This document shows positions 45,396-57,758 of a DNA stretch of 64,000 bases, piece after piece. How positions within the stretch are numbered: the first letter of the stretch is position 1; every line of letters starts with the position of its first letter. The position numbers and the translations under genes were made by a program. The notes below the pieces were generated by a model. The model did no database searches. It worked only from the letters and a program-made list of their open reading frames with translations, and was not told the DNA's origin. Source of the DNA: Cryptomeria japonica. Taxonomy: Eukaryota; Streptophyta; Pinopsida; Cupressales; Cupressaceae. Location: the NCBI RefSeq assembly GCF_030272615.1, contig NC_081409.1, forward strand, positions 913,383,840 through 913,447,839, given 5' to 3'.

Positions 45396-48300
45396 TGATT
45401 ATCTTTCCTGGAATGTGCGAGGGTTGAATATCCCCTCCCGTCAAAAATCTATTCGAGAGTTGGTGGGTTTCCATTCTCTTGATATTTTTGTATCGAAGGG
45501 ACAAAGCTTCCTATTGATCTTATGCTTCAACGGACTCAGGCGGTGTGGTGTTATGGCCAATGTCAATGTATTGGTTTTTTGGGCTGCTCAGGTGGTTTGG
45601 ATCTCTTCTGGGTTCCAAGCAAGATTGTTCCTCTTTGGTGGTTTTCTAGTCAGTCTTCTCTTTCATTGGCTGCATCAAGTTTGAAATCTAGGGAGACAAT
45701 TTTGGTTACAAATGTCTATGCTCCCATTTCTATTTGGGGTAAAACCTAGCTTTGGTCACATCTAAGGTATGTTAAGTCACGTGCTCCTTTTCTACCTTGG
45801 GTTCTAGCTGGCGACTTTAACTTTGTCCTGAACCTTGCTGAGAAGAGAGGTGGATTTCCTAGGTTGGGGCCTTCTTCTTCTCTATTTCAGAATAATGTGG
45901 ATTTTCTTGGTCTTGTTTATGTGAAGCCATCTAATGGGATCTTCACTTGGTCTACTTGATGGTGTAGTGATGATACCATTTCAAATAGATTGGATAGATT
46001 TCTAGTCTCATGCTATTGGGTAGGGGATAGAGTGCTTTCTAGTTCAAAGATCCTAGATTGGCAAGGCTCAAACCATTAGCCAATCACGTTTTCTATTGGT
46101 TTGGTTAATGGTCATAATAATCCTCCCTTTAAGTTTCAACTCATGTGGCTTTGGGATGATTCTCTTCATGATCTTATGGCATAATGGTGGAGCGATGGGG
46201 GGCTTGCCTATGATACAATGATGTATACTTTTGTCAAAAAATGGAATAGGGAGTCTTTTGGTAACCTTTATTTGAGGAAAAGAAGGCCTCACGAGTTCTT
46301 AAACACTATTACTCGCCAGATTCGAGACTTTGGTTTCACTGAGGCATTGGGTTGTGTTGAGTCTCGAGCCTTGAAGGATTTGGAGGAGTGGGAGCTCCAA
46401 GAAGAGGTCTTCTGGAAGCAGAAAGCTCAGATAGATTGGCTTTAGGAAGGGGATCGTAATACAACTTTTTTCCATAAATTTGTTCAGGCTCATTGAAAAA
46501 GAAGTGTTATTTCCTCTTTGGTCAATTCAGATGGCATTCAATTGAATTCTCTTTAGGCGATGTCTCATGAGGCTACTCAGTTTTATTCTTGTATTTTATC
46601 TGATGATATTCCCCCCACTCCTAGGGAGGAGAGCCAGATTCTTGCCTTCATCCTGTCCATGGCTACTCATTTGATGAATGAGTCTCTCAATCATTTGGTG
46701 ACCATGTTTGAGCTTGAAGTTATTGTTTTTGGGATGGCTAAAGGGAAAGCTCCTAGCCCATATGGTTTTCCAATTGAATTTTTTCAAGAGTTTTGGGATA
46801 TTATCAAGGCAGATCTACTTGCAGTTGTTTAGGAATCCCATAGTAGTAAGAAGATGCTTAAAGCATTAAATTCTACCTTCCTGGTTCTTATGCCCAAGAA
46901 GGAGGGGGCTACCCAGCTGGATATTTTTAGACCCATAGCTCTATGCAATGTTGTGTATAAGATTATGACTAAGTTGATTGCATAAAGGCTCAAAATCTAG
47001 CTTCCTTCATTGATTTTCAATGAATAGGGGGATTTTGTGGCTGACAAACAAATTTTGAATGGGGTTGTACTTGCTTCTGAGGCTGTTCATTCCATGGTTG
47101 TTTCTAGGGAGAGATCTATGTTTATCAAATTAGACATGGCCAAAGCTTATGACAGGGTTAAGTGGAGTTTTTTGCGTAAGATTCTCCTTGCCTTTGGTTT
47201 CAATTTGGAGTGGGTTAGTTGGGTTTTGAGTTGTGTGACCTCTGCTTCTTTCTATGTTCTTGTCAATTGCCAGCCTTCACAGTTATTTGGTGCTTCTATA
47301 GGTCTAAGGAAGGGGGATCCTCTTTCTCCGTATTTGTTTATCATTATGGTTGAGGGCCTAGGACGCTTCATTAAGTCTTGGGTTTCTCAGGGCTTGATCT
47401 TGGGGTGGACTTGGGGTGTAGGTTTACCTAAGATCTCACATCTTTATTTTGTGGATGATACGACTCTTATTGGGGTAGCCCGTATTTAGGAGGATGATTT
47501 TTTTAGGAAGTTATTGGATGTCGACTTAGCTACATCGGGGCAACTGGTTAATGACCATAAGTCTTCAATCTATTTTTTCAATACCCCTGAAATTATCCAA
47601 AGGAGGATTTCCAATATTCTGAGGTTCCAAATTGGTTCTCTTCCATTCATCTATCTAGGTATTCCTCTTTCAGTTGGTTGGCAACTAAGGCCTTTGTGGC
47701 AAGACCTATTGGATAAGTTGCATCGAAAGGTTAATCACTCGACTCATAGGTGGCTTTCCATTGCTACTTGTGTTACTCTCCTTCAGTTTGTGATTCAGGC
47801 CCTTCCAATTCACAAAGGCTTTGTTCAGGCTACTCTAATGTATTTTCTTAAGGAATTTGATGCTTTGTCTCGTCAATTCCTTTGGAGTGGTCACCTGCTA
47901 TCTTCTAAGTGGAGTTTGGTTAAATGGGAGTCTATTTGCCGGCCTAAATCTGAGGGTGGCCTTGGCCTTCATTCTGCAGTTTTGCATAGTCAAGTTCTTG
48001 CGACTAAGTTATACAAGAGATGGTGCACTAATCAACATCAGCTATGGGCTCGTATCCTTACTTTTAAGTATTTGGGTACCATTCATGGTTGGAATGTTCC
48101 CTGCTACCAGCTAGAGGGGAGAGGCTATGATTTGGCACACTCTAAAAGTTAGAGCTCAACTTGTTAAAGATGGGCTCTTTTGGATTTGTAACAAGGGTTC
48201 CAAGGCTCTTTTTTGGTTAGGTTCATGGGATGGTAATTCCCCCATTCTCTCTTTATGTATCATCATTTATAGCCTCATTCTGACTGCCTCGCTACTACTG

Positions 48301-50020
48301 GGTGGACTTCGGTGGGTCATTATAAGACTATTCAAAATTTTGGGCTTGCTATTGGGTATAGATGGAAGGGTCCAAGTGAATGGCTGCCTGGGGGTTCAAA
48401 GGATTCTTGGCAGGAGCTGGCCAATATTCTTGCTTCTCGTAATTGTAGTTCTTTGGAAGGTCTAGATATTCTGGCTTGGGGAAGTGATTCTTTTGGGAAG
48501 TATTCTATTGTTGTTGGCTATTTGAATTTACTTCATCAAATTCATGGGGAGGAAGAGGTGACCTGGTGGAAGCAAGTTTGGAATAGATTTGCTTGGCCTA
48601 AATGTAAATTTTTCATTTGGTTGATGGTTCAGAACCGTTGTCTTACTTGGGATAACTTGTGTAAGCATGGATTTTGTGGACATTCTATATGTTTTATTTA
48701 TTGTAGCAATGAGGAGACAGTCTCCCACCTTTTCTTTCAGTGCTCTTTCGCTAGGAGGATTTGGCACTCCTGGTGGGACTATTGGAATTGTTCTTGTTGG
48801 CATGTTTCCTCTCTAGCTGAGTTTTGAGACTGTTGGGATCAAGCTCCTGTTAGCACTCCTTTTCTTCAAGTTACTTGGTCCTTAGGACCCACTTTTATTA
48901 TTTGGCATATTTGGCTTGAGAGGAATCGATGGATTTTTTAGGATGCCAAATTGGATGTTCAACATGTGTGGTGGAAAATTCTGCACTCTATTCGAGAGAC
49001 TGTTTTAGCAAAGTGTGACCTTGTTGGGGGTGTGGCTCCTGGGGAGATTGATATTTGCAATCGCTTTTATTTTTTTGTTCCCGACCTGGGAGCGCAGCTG
49101 GTTCAACAACTTATGAGGAATAGGTGTCATCATCCTTTGTGGAGGATTTCTAGGGTGGGTTATGTTACAAGCTAGGGTTGTCATTGTACCAAAAGATCAA
49201 CCTATTAATGCTCGATACAACCAGTAGACTTATAGAATCCACAGGAGGATGTTAAACCATGTTGTGAATCCCCATGAGGGATGTTGGCCCACTGCCAACA
49301 ATCCCCCTCCTAGTGTCACTCGTTGTGGCCTGCCTGATTAGAACCTGTGACCAAGCTCTGATACCACTTGTTACAAGCTAGGGTTGTCATTGCACCAAAA
49401 TATCGACCTGTCAATTCCCGATACAACCACTAGACTTATAGAATCCATAGGAGGCTGTTAAATCATGTCACAAATCCCTGCGAGGGATGCTAGCCCACTA
49501 CCAACAGGCCATTGGAGCCCTCCTCCTCTCAGATTCTTGAAAATTAATATTGATGGGTCATATAGGGGTAATCCTGGGCATGCTGGTGTTGGCGGAGTGG
49601 GGCATGATAGCTCTGGGTAGGTTGAATTTCTATTCTCTATCTATGAAGGTTTTCATACTAATAATTATATGGAGGTCATAGCTATTCTAGTTACACAGAT
49701 GTGTAGTTATTCCCTTTGTTGGCAAGGGATTATTGTGGAATCGGATTCCTAGGTTGTGGTGACTTTGTTAAATCAGCAGAACTTGGACAGTGTCAGTTGG
49801 TAGTTTCAGTTGATTATTCGACAAATTATTTTGTTTTGTAACTCTTTTGAGCCGATTACTTTCTATCATATTCCCAGAGAATGAAATGGGGTGGCTAATT
49901 ACCTTGTAAAATGGGCTTTTGTCCTTATGGAGGGTTGGGATATTGAGGATATGGGACAACTCTCCATGAAGTTGTCTCATGTCTTGGCTCAACTGGTGGA
50001 TCAAGATAAGTCTTTGTAGT
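45396..50020 (+). pseudogene. LINE ORF2: endonuclease, reverse transcriptase, RNase H
   Basis: Endonuclease begins LSWNVRGLNIPSRQK (about 45405) and shifts frame near 45500 before TNVYAPI and LAGDFNFVL (45700-45840). RT includes GKAPSPYGFPIEFF (46745), FRPIALCNVVYKI (46930), KLDMAKAYDRVKWSFL (47125), GLRKGDPLSPYLF (47300) and the catalytic FVDD at 47448-47459. Downstream come PFIYLGIPLS (47642), a second paired frameshift at about 48125-48300, and the zf-RVT region (WNRFAWPKCKFFIWL, C...H...C near 48590-48770). RNase H follows the TRIM: LKINIDGSYRGNPGHAG (about 49540) to 50020. Stops are nearly all TAG or TAA. The protein would nick target DNA and copy the element RNA; this copy cannot. Confidence 0.88.
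49163..49506 (-). mobile_element. TRIM (344 bp) inside LINE ORF2
   Basis: Two 138-bp terminal repeats (49163-49300 and 49369-49506), both starting TGTTACAAGCTAGGGTTGTC and ending CCAACA, enclose only 68 bp. On the minus strand that interior holds TGGTATCAGAGC (49355-49366), the tRNA-Met primer site, and CACTAGGAGGGGGAT, a polypurine tract, next to the other repeat. Flanks are GGTTA (49158-49162) and GGCCA (49507-49511), consistent with one 5-bp duplication whose left copy lost two C to T. Removing it restores the LINE frame from RISRVG into the RNase H domain. It is a textbook terminal-repeat retrotransposon in miniature. Confidence 0.9.
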
Positions 50021-50101
50021 TTTCTCTTTGCTGGGTTGTTTGCCTTCTTTTGATGTACTTCTCTTTCTGGCTTGAATAAATTTTTACCCCTCTTTATCGT
50101 C

Positions 50102-50880
50102 TACATAATAAGGTGGTTGAAACTGCATATAATAATGACATTACAATGGTTCCTACATATTCTACTAATGAGCTTGAAATTGGCGAATTGCAATTGAAAT
50201 GCATCTCTAAAATTAAAGGATGTGATTTTGGTTTAATTGAGTTAGAAGAGGAACATGATCAATTGAAGGGTCTCCACTTATCTCTTCTTATTTACTTGGC
50301 CAATCACAACAATTAAAGGATATTCACACATATAAGAAATCATTTCAATTTGAATCTATTTTGGTCATTGAACTAATAAGTGTGTGTGCTGAAATTTATC
50401 ATACACTAAGAAGTGTTATAATGGATACATCAATCATTCAAGAAATGTTTGATCGAAGCTTCCAAGGTATATCTTTTAATATTATAATACTCAAATATAT
50501 GGATCTTTGGAGGCCTATCATCAAAATGAGTATTCCCCACACACTTGTTGATTTAGGCCCACCAATAATTGATTAGGCACAACTCTATGGGTTTAAATGC
50601 ATTATTGACCATACCAAACATTGACAAGGATATAATGTTACAATGATATAATTCTACAAAATAATGATTGTTCAATAAGAAGGATCAAGTTATTAATATC
50701 TATATCGTTGTCATTCTTGATTATTTATCTAAAGCTATATGGATCAGTTGAGAGACTACCATTGGTCTTTCACTAAATTGCCTTATCTTTGGAAAATTGC
50801 TTCTCTTGTGAGTAATTTTTTCAACCAAGCGCTTGGGCATGTATTCCAAAATTCTATAGTTATCTTTCAGATATGGTGAC
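50102..50880 (+). pseudogene. Unrecognised coding remnant, part 3
   Basis: After the LINE, the frame of part 2 resumes: HNKVVETAYNNDITMVPTYS then TNELEIGELQLKCISKIKG to 50316, followed by stops and another open piece, 50361-50576 (IIQEMFDRSFQGISFNIII ... TLVDLGPPIID). The three parts together give about 400 codons of one decayed gene or element. I do not recognise it. It ends at the copia C LTR at 50881. Confidence 0.5.
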
Positions 50881-51963
50881 TGTTAGGTCCCAGGAAGGAC
50901 ATCTGAGAGGGGGGGTGAATTAGTTGTGAACCAGTTATCAATAAATTTTAATCCAAATGCAAGTTATTCCAATTTAAACTTAAATGCCGATAAACCAAAC
51001 TTAAGTGTCGGTAAAAAGGAATAACAGATATAGCAGTACTGGTTTAACTTAATGCATAAAACATAAAGAGAAGCAAGATCCACAACACATAACACAAAGA
51101 TTTTGATGTGGAAACATAATAAGGGAAAAATCATGGCGGGAAACCTTACCCACAATCAGATGATACTACTGCAGCTAGTATGTGTATACAAATGAGGTCT
51201 GCACATGCAGAAAGGCCAACTGCCTAGAGCTCACTGCTCAATCACAAAATAGGAGTCACACTGACTACACAATTGGATGGTTAAATCCAATGATAATGTA
51301 CTACTCAAAATAACATCTGCAATGATGGATTCAGTATCGGTTAAGCTCTGAACATGAGTGTCAAAACACCTTTATAACCTTCCTTCAACCTTTGAATAAT
51401 TTCTGTGTGATTCGCAGAAGGATCTGCTTATTTTCTGTCTTCAATATTCGAATGCACTCATACCATAACCATATCTCCAATCTTCAACAAGATCTTACAA
51501 CCATTTATACAAAACCTAAGACCAAATGAATAGGTCAGCTCACTAAAGATATTACAATTAAATCAATTACAAATAAGTCTTGATGCAATACAACATGTCG
51601 ACTCAATACATTTACCACAATAACCAATCAATAAACAATCTCCATAACGTGTCATGCTAATCTGGAGTACTGGTCCATAACCCAGACCAATCTGTCGGTA
51701 AAGGAAAATCTGTCAACCCAATTAGACCAATAAGAAAAACACCAAAACCAAACTTCCAATCCATGTCTTCGACATAACCAAATGATCTCCAAGTTATCAT
51801 CGCTGTCAGTGAACAATATAACCTACTGGTGAGCATATACTAGTGACTGTGCATAAGCCATTAACCATACTGGTGAACATAATGTAAACCTCCAAGAAGA
51901 AAAGTGTTGACATCAATGACAAAACTAATGCAACACATGACAAAGTCATCCATAATACCAACA
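50881..51963 (-). repeat. Copia C 3' LTR
   Basis: A 1083-bp LTR in minus orientation, plus-strand start TGTTAGGTCCCAGGAAGG and end ATAATACCAACA. It has the reverse LTR tail GAGAGGGGGGGTGAATTAG near 50907 and the shared block ATGTGGAAACA...AAATCATGGCGGGAA at about 51107-51141. It is directly followed by ATCTCCCCCTTTGGCATTG, identical to the reverse polypurine tract of element B. Confidence 0.85.
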
Positions 51964-54350
51964 ATCTCCCCCTTTGGCATTGATGGCAACACTAGATGGA
52001 AAAACATCTAAGTGCCAAAAAGAGAATGCCAAAACTAGTAAACCAATCAATCTCCCAGAGATAGATTAGTACAAAGTTTGTTACAAAACTAAAAATACAT
52101 ATATCCAAAGAGTATATCTCTCCCTCAATTAATAGTCTCTCCTCCAAGGAATAATGTTTTTCCATAGATATCTCTCCCCCTTGACATCAAATGCCAAAGC
52201 AGTTAAGAATTCAAAACTTAACATTCAACCAACTACTCCCCTTGAGAAGTAGCTCTCCTCCATCAAAGCTGGAAAAAGATTTTTCTATTTAGTCCCTGCC
52301 TGTTTGATGCCAATCTTCAACATCTAAGTCTCTGTCAGTGGGGAAATTACCCAAGCTGCTCTCTGAGATATTCAAATGTTTCCTTTGGCAAAGGCTTTGT
52401 AAAGATATCTGCAATTTTCTCTTTAGTATTCACATAAACCAATTTCACTTCATTTGCTTCAACATTCTCTTTCATAAAATTATACTTAATAGAAACATGC
52501 TTTGTCTTAGAGTGAAATACCAAATTATTTGATATATAAATTGTTGCTGAATTGTCACAATAAATGATTATTGGTTCTGTGCATTTTACTTTTATATCCT
52601 TCAACATTTGCTTGATCCATAATACTTGAGTACAATTAGTTGCTGCTGCAACATATTCTGATTTTGCTGTTGATAATAATGTACATGTCTGCTTCTTGCT
52701 GATCCATGAAATCAATCTACTACCAAGAAATAATGCACTGCCAGTGGTACTCTTTTTGTCATCTACATCACCTACCCAATTTGCATTGGTGTATGCACAT
52801 AAATCAAAATTTTCATCTTTAGGATACCATAAACCAAGATTTGTTGTTCCTTGTAGGTACTAGAAAATCTTTTTAACTGCTGATTCATGATTTTCTTTAG
52901 GATTGCTTTGAAATATTGAAACAACATACTGCATTCATTATATCAGGTCTTGTTTGTGTCAAATATAGTAATCCTCCAATCATAGATTTGTACCTTGTCG
53001 GATTAATAGAAGTTGAATCATCCTTCAATGTCAATTTATTAGTTGTAGTCATAGGAGTACTTACCAGTTTGGAATTTTCCATACCAAATTTCTTCAAAAG
53101 TTTCTTCAAGTACTTTGTTTGACATATGAATATACCTTTATCTATTTGTGAAATCTACAAACCTAGAATTTTTTTTATCTCTCCAATCATAGACATTTCA
53201 AATTATTTTTGCATCTGATTAGCAAAGTCCTTACATAATCCATCTTCACCTCCAAAAATGATATCATCTACAAATACTTCAATAACCAAAATATCATCAT
53301 TGGTAACTTTTTAATACAAATTGTTGTCAGCATTACCTTTTTTGTAACCAAGATTCAAAAGATATTTATCCAAGCTAGCATACCAAGCTCTGGGAGCTTT
53401 CTTTAATCCATATAAAGCTTTCCTTAACCTGCAAACCATATCCTTATTATCTGTCAAAGAAAATCCATCAGGTTGTTTAATGTAAACTTCCTCCTCAAGA
53501 TCTCCATTAAAAAATGCACATTTTACATCCATTTGACAAACTTTATAGTTCTTATGAGTTGCAAATGCAAGAAATAGTCTAACCGCCTCAATTCTAGCTA
53601 CCAGTGCAAAGGTTTCATTATAATCAATTCCTTCTTTCTATGAATAACCTTTACAAACTAATCTTTCTTTTTTTTTTATTACTTCTCCATCTTCATTAAT
53701 TTTATTCCTATATACCTATTTAGTTCCAATTACATTTTTGTCTTTAGGTCGGGGAACCAATGTCGAAGTGTTGTTCTTTTCAATTTGTTCTAATTCATCT
53801 TCCATTGCTTTTATCCAATGTTCATCCTTACATGCTTCAATAATAGATGCTGGTTCAATTTGAGAAATTAAACATACCTCTTCATTTGCTAGTCTTCCTC
53901 TAGTCATAACACCTTGATTCTTGTTTCCAATTATCTGATTCTCTGAATGATTCAATCTTACATACCTAGGTTTGTTCTGATTAACATTCACAGGCTATTG
54001 TTCTTCACTCACTGTTGAGTTTTCTGATGATGCCAGTGTGATTAGGTCTTCATTCTGTACCGTTGCAATTTGTGTCAATTGATCTATGATCATTTCAATT
54101 GTCGGTTCAACAGATCTTGAATCTCCTCTAAAGTGTTCATCTATCTTCACATTAGTACTCTCAATGATTTTATGTAACCTTTTATTATAACATCTATATG
54201 CCTTTCTTTTAGATGAATAACCAAGAAATATTTCTTCATTACTTCTAGGATCAAACTTGCCAATATACTCATCTCTTCCAATATAACATTTGCTTCCAAA
54301 TATTCTGAAGTATTTAAGAGTAGGAATATGACCAAACCATAGTTCATATG
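51964..54350 (-). pseudogene. Copia C pol: integrase end, reverse transcriptase, RNase H
   Basis: On the minus strand: the integrase C-terminal part YELWFGHIPTLKYFRIFGSK (about 54290-54345), a linker, and RT from MEDELEQIEKNNTSTLVPRP through MDVKCAFFNGDLEEEVYIKQ and LRKALYGLKKAPRAWY to the catalytic FVDD (53263-53274). Then comes MIGGLLYLTQTRPDI and RNase H (52347-52715: SKKQTCTLLSTAKSEYVAAA, YCDNSATIYISNN, ADIFTKPLPKE). About eight stops or shifts break it, but all domains are recognisable. The sequence 51980-52346 between RNase H and the polypurine tract holds a second purine-rich run. The upstream part (protease, gag, 5' LTR) is missing, cut at about 54350 by gypsy G. Confidence 0.88.
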
Positions 54351-56848
54351 TGATAAGGAGATAATGCAAGAAGGTTGCCCAAGTGGCTTGTATGTTCACT
54401 AAGTAATAGGTCCTTGCTAGTTTCAAGGTTTTGTTACTTAAATCGGAGTGCAAAATGTTTATAGACAACCTAGCAACCCTCTTTGATCCAACTCCCTAAG
54501 TCAAACACTTCTTGGTTGCTCAAGGGCTTCAACTCCATAGTTTCTCTGGCTTGGTAATCTAACACCTTAATCACTCAACTGGTATTCATTCCTCTATCTT
54601 GATCTATTCTCTTACTGCACAAGGTCTCCATTTGTTGATCTACAAGTTGTGTCAAGTTTTACCCCAATGGGTGTCTTTGGTCTTCTACGTTTTGAGGTGT
54701 AGAAGTCCTTCACAAGTGCTACAACCTAAGTTTTGGAGTCTATCTCACCCAAAGTGTTAAAGGAATGCAAGATTAACTTGTTTCAACTGGACTTGATGGG
54801 TTTTAAGCTTTACAACCTCCCTTTGTGTACCCGATTTGACAAAAATCCAAGTTTTAGCCCTAAAACGGGCTACAAGGAATTAGCCCTCCTTTTGGGGTTT
54901 TATGCTCACCTTGCTCCAACGATGGAATTCCAAACAAAAAGGACTTCATATTCGGATACCCTTTTGAGAGTTCTTGAATATTTTCTAAGTTTTAGGGCTC
55001 ATTAGGCCTTCTCCATGACTGTCCCAAAAATGGGTGCAAAAGGAAGGGTTTGCAAGGGTTTTAATGACAAAATTTATCTTACAAGTTAGAGAAATTCAAT
55101 ATGAACCATACAAACTTGGTTCTATCATGTCACATGATAGTTAGGCCACAAAAAAGCAATTTACACATCCAAAGGTAAGAGAGCAATGGTTTTACAAAAA
55201 GTTGCTCATAAGGAGTATGCAACATAGACAACTTTTCAATCTTGCTTTCTACAAACACATTTTTTGCATGAGGACCAATTACAATTTGAAGCATGTAAAC
55301 ATGAATAACATTAGAGACAAGAAGGAATCATATTAGCCCTGCACAAAAGGCATTAGGCAATTTCAAAGCAAAGAAGCATTCACTGTCAACTAATTGTCAC
55401 TGCACTTTTCCCTTTTCACTATTTTTTTCACTTTAGACCTGCACTTTCCACTATTAAAATTCTTTTCCAAAGGTCTGGTTTGTGCTCTTTAACAATACTT
55501 TGCCTTTAGTTTCTTGTTTACCTTCATACCTGCCATTTTGAAGAGGAAAATTACATATACAAATTCAACAAAAATGCAAAAATCAGTCATAGTTGACTGT
55601 GACAGCCAGTTGGGCATTACAACTTTACCTCAAAGACCATTAATTGATCTTGGTAATCTTAAACCCATGGACAAGGTCAAAGACCACTCCTTGTTCTCCT
55701 TGTTCTTTTTTGCAAGTAATTAGAAGGAGGTACAAGGCTTTACAAACTCCAATAAATGGTGGAGAGTAAGCAAGTGAATGGAAATCAACTCCAAAACAGT
55801 GACTCACTATTTTTTTTACATCATTTTCACAAACTAAAAATGCAATCATCCTCATTATAGCTTAGAAAGCCTCTTTACCCTTACATTCAACCTTAAGGAT
55901 CAAAACAGGTATGATTAACTGAAGAATGCATTTTCTATAGAAGAGCAAAGCATCAAACTTCCTCAAAGACCCTAGCCAAATGACACACTTGCCTAGGGAT
56001 CCATGGCCATAAAACTTCTTGCACCTGCATTTTGGAAAGAAAAACAAGTATATACATATCTTACAAGTTGACCAAATGGTTCTTGATAAGCCATGAACAT
56101 TTAGGGCTTCAAGAAGCCAAGTTGGTCAAGCATCCTTGCCAATTTTCCTAGACAAGGCAATGAAACTATCAAAACTAGATAATTTTGCACAAAACTCAAA
56201 ACTTAATGAAATTCAATGCCACCAAAGGGAAAAGATTTAGAAAACATAAGAGTACTAGAAAATGAAAAAATAGTATGGCCACGTACAGCAGGTGTACGGA
56301 CTGCTGCTCACATGGAGTCAAAACATAGGGAAAACAAGGTAAAAAGTAGAGCAAACTTGAGAAATGCTTGATATATCCGAATGATCAACCCTTACAATGG
56401 TTCAAACAAGAGAATAAATACCTCTACATATCAGTTATCCTCCTGTACGGACAGGTACATGTCCAAGAACACTCAAATTTGACACTTTCATGTCTAAAAT
56501 GACAACTTTCAATGCCTAGATGATGCAAGGTTGATCTCAAAGACAACAATCACCTAAAAACACTATTCACACCTAAAAACCAAACACCAAACATGTCTAA
56601 GAACTTGTCACAACAAAAACACACTGAAAACTCACTTTTGACAACATTTTGCCAGGCAACTCCAAACTGGCAACTTTGAGAAAAAAGATGAAAACAGGAA
56701 ACATGACCACACAATGAGTTCAAAACTCATCCAAGCAACTTAGAACAACACAAAAACAACTTAGACAAACTTTCCAACTCAAAATTAATAAAAATCAAAC
56801 TTTCTCTCAAACCTGTGATGAGAATGAGGCCTAGGTGCTCCTACACCA
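54351..56848 (-). repeat. Probable 3' LTR of gypsy G (about 2.5 kb)
   Basis: The segment lies between the break in copia C integrase (TATGAACTATGG, read on the minus strand) and the gypsy chromodomain gene. On the minus strand it begins TGGTGTAGGAGCACC after the purine-rich CACTAGGGGAGTA and ends CTCCTTATCA, so TG...CA ends are present. The second LTR and the target duplication are outside the window, so the limits are inferred. It contains CCTGTACGGACAGG (about 56442) and a similar GTACAGCAGGTGTACGG (about 56284). No gene is seen inside. Confidence 0.6.
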
Positions 56849-56870
56849 TACTCCCCTAGTGACAAAGAAG

Positions 56871-57758
56871 TCATGTGACTCCTTTGGGCAGAAAAGAGAG
56901 AGGAATACTAGCCTTGTGGAAGTCAGTTTCAGGTATCCAAGTGGCTTCAGAGGCTGGTTGTTCTTTCCACTTGATCAAATGTTCAAAGTAGTCATGCTTC
57001 CTAGTCTTCTTGATGATTCTGGAATCAAGTACCTGTTCAGAAATGGGAGAAGAAGAAGAGGGGAGAGATAGATTAGAAAGGGAATTGGAAATTTCTGAAG
57101 CTCTCTGAGTCTCTTCTAGAGGCTACCCCTTGAAAGGTACCAAATCTGCAACATTAAAGATAGGAGACAAGGAAATATCAACATGTAAATCAATCTTATA
57201 AGCATTTGGACCATACTTAGCCAAAATCCTACAAGGTCCAATTCGTCTCATCTATAACTTGGTAGGAACTCCCTTCTACAATCTATACTTGTTGAGATGC
57301 ACCATCACAAAATCTCCAACAAAGAATTGTACATCCCTCTTTGAAGCATCCACCCTTGCCTTGACTCTTGCGGTGGTGTCCTGCAAAGACTGCTTAACCT
57401 ATTCATGGATCTCTTTCAGAGACTGTGCCATATCCTCTGCTGTCCCACTAACATGTTGCAAGTTAGTCACATCATGTAACTCAAAAACACCTTTTGGATG
57501 CATACCATAAACAATCTGAAATGGACTCTTACCAGTGGATTTGTTTACACTGTCATTATAGGCAAATTCTACCTGTGGAATGAGCTGATCCCAGCTTTGT
57601 CCATACTCCTTGGTGAGACATTTGAGTAGATTTCCCAATGTTCTATTCACCACTTTTGTTTGGCCATCTATCTATGGATGGTAAGCTGAGCCAAAAGACA
57701 AGTAAGTACCCAATTTCTTCCACAAAGTCTTCCAAAAATGACCCAAAAACTTAACATC
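56871..57758 (-). pseudogene. Gypsy G pol, 3' half: integrase core end and chromodomain
   Basis: On the minus strand from the solo-LTR junction: KFLGHFWKTLWKKLGTYL, YHP-stop-IDGQTKVVNRTLGNLL, VEFAYNDSVNKSTGKSPFQI, VYGMHP, then GDFVMVHLNKYRL, IGPCRILAKYGPNAYKIDL and FNVADLVPF. It ends in a chromodomain (VLDSRIIKKTRKHDYFEHLI, KWKEQPASEATWIPETDF) with stop TGA at 56871-56873. The chromodomain marks a Ty3/gypsy chromovirus; it is thought to steer integration to marked chromatin. The third integrase catalytic residue (Glu of the usual DGQTE) reads Lys here. Several TAG/TAA stops confirm a dead copy. Confidence 0.88.

Larger units (their letters stand above)
43676..50101 (+). mobile_element. L1-type LINE, near full length, 15-bp TSD
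   Basis: A 6426-bp non-LTR element flanked by the 15-bp direct repeat TACATAATAAGGTGG (43661-43675 and 50102-50116). It has an ORF1 with DUF4283-like and zinc-knuckle regions, and an ORF2 with endonuclease, RT, a C-terminal zinc region and RNase H, the usual order for plant L1 elements. It has many in-frame stops, several frameshifts and a TRIM insertion at 49163-49506. The 3' end reads TGAATAAATTTTTACC...TATCGTC before the target repeat, without a clear poly(A) tail. Confidence 0.9.

Noticed and set aside
49163-49506. Cassandra-type TRIM with a 5S rRNA domain
   Set aside because: The 138-bp repeats contain no recognisable 5S internal promoter or 5S-like sequence.
55514-56047. Short ORFs in 54.4-56.8 kb as genes
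   Set aside because: The region lies between a gypsy chromodomain stop with a purine tract and a broken copia integrase, which fits an LTR; the frames are short and unrelated to known proteins.
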